Shown: positions 58,204 to 64,000 of the stretch, piece by piece
Position numbering within the stretch: position 1 is the first letter of the stretch
Layout: each line of letters starts with the position of its first letter
NCBI RefSeq assembly: GCF_001647275.1
Contig: NZ_LRMM01000004.1
Coordinates: 1-64,000, forward strand
DNA length: 64,000 bases
From: Rufibacter ruber
GTDB lineage: Bacteria; Bacteroidota; Bacteroidia; Cytophagales; Hymenobacteraceae
Direction of reading: 5' to 3'
Translations under genes and position numbers: made by a program
Notes under the pieces: generated by a model
What the model was told of the DNA's origin: nothing
The model's database searches: none
What the model saw: the letters and a program-made list of their open reading frames with translations, nothing else

Positions 58204-58893
58204 TTAGAAGTATTTCGCTGGCGCGAGCTTGCAGCTCGTGCCTACGTTTGCTGAGCCGGTAACCACAACAAGACCAGCCATGCGCATTAACCCATCCCAA
58301 CCCCTCCCGAGGAGGGGGATATCGGGAATGCGTGCGGTATATGTAATATCGGCAATGCGTGCCCTCCTGTGTAAACATCCCCCTTCGCCCCCTTCAAAGG
58401 GGGAGTATCTACTAATGCGGGGGAGACAAGGCGGTGCCTGGTCTCTACGGCCATTTATGCTGAAATGTGCGCAGTTTGAGGCTTGCGCCTCACGGAAGCT
58501 GCAAGCTTCCCGCAATGGTAGGTCCAAGCTATAAGCTTGAACCAGTTGCGGTATTAACGGAATTATAAGCAGGAAACCTGATTGCGTTTCCGGGCTGTTT
58601 TCCGGGAAGTAGGCCAAAAACGCAACTCCCAAAATCACAAAGTACATTCCCAAAGCTGATGTGCGCAGCACGGGCTCGTCTCAGGCTAGCGGAACTACAG
58701 ATGTTACCTGCAAACAGATTACAAAAAGAAAAGCAGTTACTGGAAAGGAACTCAAAACCAGTCTTTCGTACCCGCGCCTAAGCCTCTTGCGTTGCCGCTT
58801 CAGCGGCAGGCCCACCGGCCCAGCTTGAGGGTACAGCGCGGGGGCGGAAGACGGGGCCCCGCGGCCGTGAGCGCTTACCGGAAACGATGAAAA
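58204..58893 (+). repeat. family E long non-coding element, copy 3 (partial)
   Basis: Same order as copy 1 but broken up. The segment GGCAATGCGTGCCCTCCTGT is at 58351. The hairpins GAGGCTTGCGCCTC, GGAAGCTGCAAGCTTCC and GGTCCAAGCTATAAGCTTGA follow near 58478-58550, then GTGCGCAGCACGGGCTCG near 58660 and GGCCGTGAGCGCTTACCGGA near 58862. Some hairpins differ from copies 1 and 2 by paired changes. No credible ORF. Confidence 0.78.
58582..58625. repeat. family A palindrome inside family E copy 3
   Basis: TTGCGTTTCCGGGCTGTTTT, CCGG, GAAGTAGGCCAAAAACGCAA. Outer arm perfect, inner half-site decayed. Confidence 0.78.
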
Positions 58894-59045
58894 GAGTGGT
58901 GACTTCGCACCGCAGCAAACGGTATTTCCAAGGGAGCTTCAGACTACTTATGCCAGCAAATAACGGCAAAGGCAAGGCAGCTACAAACATCCCGCATTCC
59001 ATAAAACCCCATCGGCATAGCCACAAACCATTAAAAAAAAGAAAA

Positions 59046-59085
59046 GCGTTTTGGAGCTGTTTTACAAAAAACAGCCCCAAAACGC
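59046..59085. repeat. family A palindrome
   Basis: GCGTTTTGGAGCTGTTTT, ACA, AAAAACAGCCCCAAAACGC. The outer site is GCGTTTT/AAAACGC; one spacer mismatch. It is 42 bp past the dehydrogenase stop. Confidence 0.88.
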
Positions 59086-59126
59086 ACATCACATTCTCCC
59101 TCTATTTGGGATACTTTCAACAGAAA

Positions 59127-60227
59127 CTAATACGTCTGCTTCACCTTGGCCATGTCATCAATGCGTTTCTGCGCAATGCGGGTGGCGGCGGCCTGGGTAT
59201 GGATTCCCTCGGCTTCGGCCATGGCGAAGATGTTCAAGGTGGTGTTGTAGATCTGCTCGGTCTGCTGCATGGCCCACTCGCGGTTCAGTTTCTTCACCTC
59301 TGAGTACACGTTGATAATGCCACCGGCGTTAATCAGGAAGTCTGGCGCGTACACAATGCCCATGTCTACCAACGCCGGACCGTGCACGGTTTCGTCTTTG
59401 AGCTGGTTGTTGGCGCAGCCGGCAATCACCTGGCACTTCAGGCGTGACAGGGTGTTGTCATTGATGGTGGCCCCCATGGCGCACGGCGAATAGATGTCCA
59501 CGTCCAGGTCATAGATGTCGTCTAGGCCCACTACAGTGGCACCGGTATGGGCGGCAATGCGTTTTAGGCGTTCCTGGTCCATGTCGGTGATGAACAGTTG
59601 GGCACCCTCTTTGGCGAGGTAGTCAATCAGATACCCGCCCACGTGGCCAGTGCCTTGCACCGAAATCTTCTTTCCGGCCAGGCTGTCATTGCCCCACGCT
59701 TTCTTGGCGGCGGCTTTCATGCCCATGTAGGTGCCGTACGCCGTCACCGGCGAAGGGTCTCCGCTGCCGCCCTGTGACTCTGGCAGACCGGCTACGTGTT
59801 TGGTTTCCATGCCAATGTAGGCCATGTCCTGGGTGGTCATGCCCATGTCCTCGGCGGTGATGTATTTGCCGTTCAGGTTGTTCACAAACCGCCCGAACTT
59901 GCGCATCATGGCCTCGGTCTTGTCTTTCTTGGAGTCACCAATAATCACGGCCTTGCCGCCCCCCAAGTTCAAGCCCGAGATGGCCGATTTGTAGGTCATG
60001 CCTCGGGAAAGGCGCAGTACGTCACGTAACGCTTCAGCCTCAGAGGCGTAGGTCCACATGCGGGTTCCGCCCAGGGCGGGCCCCAGAACGGTGTTGTGAA
60101 TGCCGATGATGGCCTTGAGGCCGGTTTCGTGGTCATGGCAGAAAACCACCTGCTCGTGCTGAAACTCGCTTATTTGCCCGAAAACCGAAGTTTCCTGTGC
60201 GGTCTGTATTTCTTTTAGTTCTATCAT
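59127..60227 (-). CDS. Glu/Leu/Phe/Val dehydrogenase family protein
   Basis: A 366-residue amino-acid dehydrogenase, most like leucine or valine dehydrogenases. LKAIIGIHNTVLGPALGGTR near residue 38 and GMTYKSAISGLNLGGGKAVI near 75, with Lys in YKSA and GGGK, form the substrate and catalytic site. ISVQGTGHVGGYLIDYLAKE near 190 is the NAD-binding motif. DIYSPCAMGATINDNTLSRL and CQVIAGCANNQL are conserved near the end. It removes the amino group from branched-chain or similar amino acids, giving the oxo acid and ammonia. It has its own consensus promoter and is divergent from the ABC exporter. Confidence 0.93.
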   Translation of the reverse strand: MIELKEIQTAQETSVFGQISEFQHEQVVFCHDHETGLKAIIGIHNTVLGPALGGTRMWTYASEAEALRDVLRLSRGMTYKSAISGLNLGGGKAVIIGDSKKDKTEAMMRKFGRFVNNLNGKYITAEDMGMTTQDMAYIGMETKHVAGLPESQGGSGDPSPVTAYGTYMGMKAAAKKAWGNDSLAGKKISVQGTGHVGGYLIDYLAKEGAQLFITDMDQERLKRIAAHTGATVVGLDDIYDLDVDIYSPCAMGATINDNTLSRLKCQVIAGCANNQLKDETVHGPALVDMGIVYAPDFLINAGGIINVYSEVKKLNREWAMQQTEQIYNTTLNIFAMAEAEGIHTQAAATRIAQKRIDDMAKVKQTY

Positions 60228-60297
60228 GGTGGGTGTTAACTAGTATACCATTCGGCTATTCATTAGATAATGGGGAGGCGAATTGGTAATTTCGCCG

Positions 60298-60328
60298 CAA
60301 AAGTAGGTGTAACTTTTGGCTACAGCAA
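60298..60328 (-). promoter_or_regulatory. promoter of the amino-acid dehydrogenase
   Basis: On the - strand TTG, exactly 20 bp, then TACTTTTG with CGG after it, a full TAnnTTTG match about 70 bp before the ATG. Confidence 0.75.
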
Positions 60329-60375
60329 GAAAAATACTAACAAGTGTTAGTACGTAAAATTAGAAATTTCAGCTT

Positions 60376-62163
60376 GTGAAATCACTTAAATATTTAAACA
60401 AATACCTGCTCAAATATAAATTCCGGTTTTTCTGGGGGATTGTGTTTGTGATCGTGTCCAACATCTTCGCCATTATTCCGGCGCAGGTGGTGCGGCACGC
60501 CTTTGATCTGGTGCGCGAGGGCATTACCATGTACCAGTTGCATGACGGCTTTGCGCAGCAGGAGACGGTGTATGAGAGCTTCGCGCGCAGCACCCTGTTC
60601 TATGGCGTGGTCATTGTGCTCATGGCGCTGCTGCGGGGTATTTTCCTGTTCTTCATGCGCCAGACCATCATTGTGATGAGCCGCCACATTGAGAACGACC
60701 TCAAGAACGAAATCTTCGCGCATTACCAGACGCTGCCGTTGAGTTTTTACCGCCGCAACAACACCGGCGACCTCATGGCGCGCATTTCTGAAGACGTGGG
60801 CCGCGTGCGCATGTACCTGGGGCCCGCCATTATGTACGGGGTGAACCTGGTGGTGCTGTTTTTGATGGTGATCCCGTACATGCTCACCGTTGACGTAAAA
60901 CTCACGCTGTACACCCTCCTGCCGCTGCCCATTTTGAGCGTGAGCATTTACTACGTGAACAACATCATTGAGCGCAAGAGTGACGAGATTCAGAAGAGTC
61001 TGAGCGGCATCACCACCTTTGTGCAGGAGGCGTTTTCAGGGATCAGGGTGCTGAAATCGTTTGTGCGGGAACAGGATTCGCACGCCAACTTCACCAAGGC
61101 CAGCGACACGTACCGTGACAAATCTCTGGAGCTGAACTTTGTAAACTCGCTGTTTTTCCCGCTTATTCTGTTCTTGATTGGCCTGAGTACCATTATTACC
61201 GTGTGGCTGGGCGGCAAGGAAGTGATTAACGGCAGCATCACGCCCGGCGTCATTGCCGAATTTTTGATTTACGTGAACATGCTCACCTGGCCGGTGACCG
61301 CGCTGGGCTGGACCACCAGTCTGGTGCAGCGCGCCGCCGCCTCGCAGCAGCGCATCAATGAGTTCCTGAACACCAAGACTGATATTATCTCGCAGAAGAA
61401 CCTGGAGAAAGACATGAAAGGCGCCATTGTCTTTGACGAAGTAGATTTTGTGTACCCAGACACGGGCATTCATGCGTTGAAAAAACTGTCGTTCCAGATT
61501 AACCCCGGCGAGACGCTGGCCGTGATTGGCAATACCGGTTCGGGCAAGAGTACGGTGGCCGCTTTAATTTGCCGGTTGTATGACGCCACGGGCGGAAGAA
61601 TCTTGATTGACGGCGAAGACATACGCGACTACAGCCTCTCTAACCTGCGCAGCCAGATTGGCTACGTGCCGCAAGACGTGTTTTTGTTTTCAGACAGCAT
61701 CCGGAACAACATTGGCTTTGGCGTAGACGCCCTGTCCGAAGACAAGATGCTGCAAGCCGCCAAAGACGCCGATGTCTACGAGAACATCATGCGTTTTCCG
61801 CAGCAGTTTGACACCGTGCTGGGCGAACGCGGCATCACCCTTTCCGGCGGTCAAAAACAGCGCGTCTCCATTGCCCGTGCCCTGGCCCGCGAGCCCAAAA
61901 TCCTGATTCTGGATGATTCCCTTTCGGCGGTAGACACCAAAACCGAGAACGCCATCTTGAACAGCCTGCACCGCGTCATGGCCAACCGAACGTCTATCAT
62001 CATCTCGCACCGCGTGAGTTCGGTGAAACTGGCCAACAAGATTCTAGTTTTAGATGACGGGGTGGTGGTGCAGCACGGCAGCCATGAAGAGTTGATGGCG
62101 GTTCCTGACGGGTTGTACCGGGCGCTGTACGAGCGGCAGTTGCAGACTGAGGAATTGGAGTAG
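60376..62163 (+). CDS. ABC transporter, ATP-binding and permease fusion
   Basis: A 595-residue type IV ABC exporter half. The transmembrane domain (about 1-330) has six helices, for example FFWGIVFVIVSNIFAIIPAQ and TLFYGVVIVLMALLRGIFLF, and ends near WPVTALGWTTSLVQRAAASQ. The nucleotide-binding domain has the Walker A VIGNTGSGKSTVAALICRLY, the Q loop GYVPQDVFLFSD, the signature LSGGQKQRVSIARALA, Walker B KILILDDSLSAVD and the H loop IIISHRVSSV. It acts as a dimer to export lipid, drug or peptide; the substrate is not evident. The start is GTG at 60376. Confidence 0.94.
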   Translation: MKSLKYLNKYLLKYKFRFFWGIVFVIVSNIFAIIPAQVVRHAFDLVREGITMYQLHDGFAQQETVYESFARSTLFYGVVIVLMALLRGIFLFFMRQTIIVMSRHIENDLKNEIFAHYQTLPLSFYRRNNTGDLMARISEDVGRVRMYLGPAIMYGVNLVVLFLMVIPYMLTVDVKLTLYTLLPLPILSVSIYYVNNIIERKSDEIQKSLSGITTFVQEAFSGIRVLKSFVREQDSHANFTKASDTYRDKSLELNFVNSLFFPLILFLIGLSTIITVWLGGKEVINGSITPGVIAEFLIYVNMLTWPVTALGWTTSLVQRAAASQQRINEFLNTKTDIISQKNLEKDMKGAIVFDEVDFVYPDTGIHALKKLSFQINPGETLAVIGNTGSGKSTVAALICRLYDATGGRILIDGEDIRDYSLSNLRSQIGYVPQDVFLFSDSIRNNIGFGVDALSEDKMLQAAKDADVYENIMRFPQQFDTVLGERGITLSGGQKQRVSIARALAREPKILILDDSLSAVDTKTENAILNSLHRVMANRTSIIISHRVSSVKLANKILVLDDGVVVQHGSHEELMAVPDGLYRALYERQLQTEELE

Positions 62164-62164
62164 A

Positions 62165-62208
62165 TTCTGTTTTGGGGCTGTTTTTAGAAAAAGAGGCCGA
62201 AAACGGGA
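62165..62208. repeat. family A palindrome
   Basis: TTCTGTTTTGGGGCTGTTTT, TAG, AAAAAGAGGCCGAAAACGGG and AA. It begins 1 bp after the ABC transporter stop codon. Inner spacer decayed. Confidence 0.8.
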
Positions 62209-62266
62209 AAACCGTTTCCCTCTCCCTCTGGGGAAAGGCAGTGCAAGTAGCAATGCTAAGCGTATT

Positions 62267-62313
62267 TGGCACAGACGCTCGCAGGTCTTCCAGACGCTGC
62301 GAGGTCTTTTGAG
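62267..62313 (+). repeat. family F unit, complete
   Basis: TGGCACAGACGCTCGCAGGT then CTTCCAGACGCTGCGAGGTC and TTTTGAG. Nearly identical to 58131-58177. Confidence 0.7.
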
Positions 62314-62399
62314 CACGCGTTTTTCTGTGTGAAACCTTCCTGCTTGCAGATATGGGCGCGGCTTTTGAAGTAGTTGACGGAGAAAGGTGGCTTGGGTTT

Positions 62400-62442
62400 G
62401 TCTGTTTTTGCCCTGTTTTCAGAAAAACAGCCCAGAAACACG
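62400..62442. repeat. family A palindrome
   Basis: GTCTGTTTTTGCCCTGTTTT, CAG, AAAAACAGCCCAGAAACACG. Spacer and outer ends partly mismatched. It is 69 bp upstream of the tRNA. Confidence 0.75.
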
Positions 62443-62510
62443 CAGCAAAATTTTAAACGCACTTTTGCTAAAGCCGAAATTTGCTTTACTTTGCAGCAGA
62501 TACCAATGAT

Positions 62511-62584
62511 CGGGATGTAGCGTAGCCTGGTATCGCGCCAGCATGGGGTGCTGGAGGTCGCAGGTTCGAATCCTGCCATTCCGA
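62511..62584 (+). tRNA. tRNA-Pro(GGG)
   Basis: CGGGATG pairs with CATTCCG as acceptor stem (one G-U). The anticodon arm CCAGC, loop ATGGGGT, GCTGG gives anticodon GGG at 62545-62547. The T arm CAGGTTCGAATCCTG is standard. CCA is not encoded. The G after the anticodon is typical for tRNA-Pro. Confidence 0.95.
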
Positions 62585-62592
62585 CGAAATGT

Positions 62593-62629
62593 AAAATCCC
62601 GCTGTTCTTTTCAGGGCAGCGGGATTTTT
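62593..62629 (+). terminator. terminator of tRNA-Pro
   Basis: AAAATCCCGCTG, loop of 12 nt, CAGCGGGATTTTT. Canonical, 8 bp after the tRNA. Confidence 0.92.
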
Positions 62630-62749
62630 GTTTTCAGTTCTGAATTTTAACGGGCGCAACGCTTGTCATTACTTCGTACAGCCCAAGCAAAGATGGCAAT
62701 GCCCCAAGGCCTTGAGTTTTTCATCCGCTTTTTGGCGTTCAAGCCAAGT

Positions 62750-62791
62750 CCCGTTTTCGGCCTGTTTTGGCCAAAAGAGGCTCAAAACAGA
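62750..62791. repeat. family A palindrome
   Basis: CCCGTTTTCGGCCTGTTTT, centre GGCC, AAAAGAGGCTCAAAACAG. Central TTTTGGCCAAAA kept, spacer mismatched. Confidence 0.78.
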
Positions 62792-62888
62792 AGAATGCCC
62801 CTATACACAATTGTCCTGGCAGCCGCGCAAATGATTTGTGATAGGGACCGTAGTGACAGCAAGCGCGTCTGCGCCAAATCCTGTTCAC

Positions 62889-63033
62889 AGAGCTGGTTGA
62901 AATTTTGATTTTACAGGCGAAGAAGGGGAGCAAAAGGTTTTTTCACTAGCGTTTGCAGAGCAGCACTCTGGGGCGAGGCAACCATAAGGCCAGGTACTTT
63001 TGCAGCCTAATAGACAAAGGTAATCGCATGCTC
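62889..63033 (+). repeat. family B (MITE-like) element, copy 6
   Basis: AGAGCTGGTTGAAATTTTGA to ATCGCATGCTCT, 145 bp. Shared blocks are ACAGGCGAAGAAGGGGAGCA, GGGGCGAGGCAACC and CAGGTACTTTTG, and the ends are inverted AGAGC/GCTCT. Confidence 0.82.
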
Positions 63034-63065
63034 TCCGGCTCTTTTCAGAAAAACTGCCTGAACAC
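63034..63065. repeat. family A palindrome, decayed
   Basis: CCGGCTCTTTTCAG then AAAAACTGCCTGAACA. Weak; it begins directly at the family B end. Confidence 0.4.
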
Positions 63066-63073
63066 AATCTTAC

Positions 63074-63775
63074 TCACTCCATCTTCCCGAAGTCATGCCG
63101 AAGCACAAACATGGTGAAATGCTGGTGGTTCCCGTTGCCTACTAATTGTGACATCCACATGCCTTCCACTGTGAGGTGCTTGTTGAACGTGTAGCCTGCC
63201 CCGCCAAAGACCCGGTTGCTGTCAAAGGGTTGGTTGCGCACAATCACCCGCACTTCGTTCCGGAGAATACCGTACCAAGGCCCCGGTTCCTGACCTGTGC
63301 CGCCAAACGGGAGTTTGAGCGCGAGCAGGTACCGGAAGCGGGTGTGGTACTCTTGGGGCAGCCAGCGCTCTTCTAGCTGGTAGCGGTGCGTGATGCCCGT
63401 TTTCCAGAGGTTTCCCCGCAGGGTGAGGGTCTGGTAGAGGCGGTTTTCATGGGTGTACTCGGTCTCCTCAGCGGGCAGGTAGTTGCGGTTGAACAGGTGC
63501 GCATACCCGCCTGACACCGCCACCGGGGCATCTTTGAAATTATACTGGAGCTCTGCCCCCAGGAAAGTGGTGCGCGGGTCTTTTATTGGCCGGTAGGTTC
63601 TGTATTGCACGTTGGCCGTGGCGGCCCAGCGGGCGTTGAACCAGTAGGAGCCGGTATACTGCAGCCATTGGTTGATCTGGTCTGGTTGCTGGGCCAGGCT
63701 GTGGTCAGGGAATGGCAGGCTCAAGAGCGTCACCCATCCCCAGAACAGTTGTTTGAATTTCCTCTCTTTCGGCAC
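63074..63775 (-). CDS. DUF2490 outer-membrane protein
   Basis: A 233-residue protein with a signal peptide (FWGWVTLLSLPFPDHSLA). The mature chain follows the DUF2490 pattern: INQWLQYTGSYWFNARWAAT, NVQYRTYRPIKDPRTTFLGA, YTHENRLYQTLTLRGNLWKT and GITHRYQLEERWLPQEYHTR. The RLEER-like motif (YQLEERWLP) and the terminal strand HFTMFVLRHDFGKME are characteristic. Such proteins are predicted small beta-barrels of unknown role. It is a single-gene unit at the right end of the window. Confidence 0.87.
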   Translation of the reverse strand: MPKERKFKQLFWGWVTLLSLPFPDHSLAQQPDQINQWLQYTGSYWFNARWAATANVQYRTYRPIKDPRTTFLGAELQYNFKDAPVAVSGGYAHLFNRNYLPAEETEYTHENRLYQTLTLRGNLWKTGITHRYQLEERWLPQEYHTRFRYLLALKLPFGGTGQEPGPWYGILRNEVRVIVRNQPFDSNRVFGGAGYTFNKHLTVEGMWMSQLVGNGNHQHFTMFVLRHDFGKME

Positions 63776-63910
63776 GTGGTCAGAAGCACTAGGTATGTGA
63801 TGGGCGCAAAGATAGAGGCTTCTACGGCGTTACCGGGAATTAGTGGCGATAGAAGCATAATGGCAAGGAGAGCGGAGGCTCTGGTCTTTCTGCGCCCGCA
63901 GGAAAGGGGG

Positions 63911-63948
63911 CGTTTTAGGGCTGTTTTCTGAAAAACAGCCCCAAAACG
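63911..63948. repeat. family A palindrome
   Basis: CGTTTTAGGGCTGTTTTCT, GA, AAAACAGCCCCAAAACG. The outer site is CGTTTT/AAAACG; one spacer mismatch. Confidence 0.88.
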
Positions 63949-63953
63949 AAAAC

Positions 63954-63998
63954 TCATGACTTTTTCCTCAGGACTACTTTCTCTGCGTGCTTGGCTAC
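63954..63998 (-). CDS. possible 3' end of a gene running off the window
   Basis: On the - strand the last codons read VAKHAEKVVLRKKS then TGA (63954-63956). The basic tail and the palindrome 5 bp past the stop fit a gene end, but 14 codons are too few to identify anything. Confidence 0.3.
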   Translation of the reverse strand, partial: VAKHAEKVVLRKKS

Positions 63999-64000
63999 CA

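Noticed and set aside
62256-62579. Reading frame on the - strand starting MAGFEPATSSTPC
   Set aside because: It is antisense to the tRNA-Pro gene; this peptide is a well-known spurious translation of the T arm and anticodon region of tRNA genes.
2996-63948. Family A palindromes as a CRISPR array
   Set aside because: Copies are dispersed one per gene or so, with no constant spacing or spacers of regular length, and no cas genes are present.
8084-63948. Family A palindromes as ordinary intrinsic terminators
   Set aside because: The stem is not followed by a U tract, some copies lie between divergent genes or inside an operon, and rpmA and polA have separate canonical terminators next to a palindrome.

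Overview
The window reads as chromosome from a Bacteroidota bacterium, most likely Cytophagales (Hymenobacter/Pontibacter/Rufibacter-like). The reasons are: several promoters with the Bacteroidota pattern (TTG or TTTG, about 20 bp, TAnnTTTG), few Shine-Dalgarno sequences, protein families typical of the phylum (DUF4293, DUF1573, a long NusB, head-GIN, DUF2490, YbbR-YajC-CoaE order), and mid-50s GC in most genes. No rRNA, phage, integrase, transposase or CRISPR array is visible. The genus is an inference.

Layout. 0.1-3 kb: polA, split by an apparent one-base frameshift. 3-7 kb: two small lipoproteins, then a FadL-type porin with an SGNH hydrolase. 7-13.8 kb: flavin oxidoreductase, cyanophycinase-like peptidase, MBL-rhodanese protein, outer-membrane protein, ArfB. 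14-19 kb: BlaI/BlaR-like pair with three dyad operators, then a secreted S41 peptidase fused to a glycogen-binding-like domain. 19-26.4 kb: head-GIN protein, RlpA, hydrolase, acetyltransferase, SH3 protein, two Hsp20 proteins. 26.7-35.9 kb: two related SpoIIAA/STAS-like proteins, a three-gene two-component cluster, YetF and lipoproteins. 36-38.7 kb: ENPP-type phosphodiesterase and a repeat-rich stretch with an antitoxin pseudogene. 38.7-41.1 kb: an AT-rich islet encoding a GHKL ATPase, a DUF4325 STAS-like protein, a PIN-domain protein and a DUF2199 protein. 41-46.5 kb: nrdA, nrdB, a DnaA-box-rich intergenic region, then rplU-rpmA. 46.6-52.6 kb: truA, thiolase and DUF4293, bracketed by two long inverted non-coding repeats. 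52.6-57.8 kb: a nusB to coaE cluster. 58-64 kb: a third copy of the long repeat, amino-acid dehydrogenase, ABC exporter, tRNA-Pro(GGG) and DUF2490 protein.

The strongest unexplained signal is in the intergenic DNA. About 38 copies of a 36-54 bp palindrome (family A) lie between genes, roughly one per 1.7 kb. Conserved CTGTTTT half-sites lie 11 bp apart, and the spacer between them varies in a paired, compensatory way. Further families are an approximately 145-165 bp MITE-like element with AGAGC/GCTCT-type ends (B), an approximately 85-90 bp hairpin attached to antitoxin 3' ends (C), an inverted REP-like pair (D), an approximately 750 bp multi-hairpin non-coding element in three copies (E), and a 30-45 bp unit (F). 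No transposase for any of these is in the window.

The best candidate for an undescribed functional system is the AT-rich ATPase/STAS/PIN/DUF2199 operon. Its parts resemble a partner-switching pair coupled to a putative nuclease. It has no family A palindromes inside it, which fits recent acquisition. Its function is an inference from domain types only.
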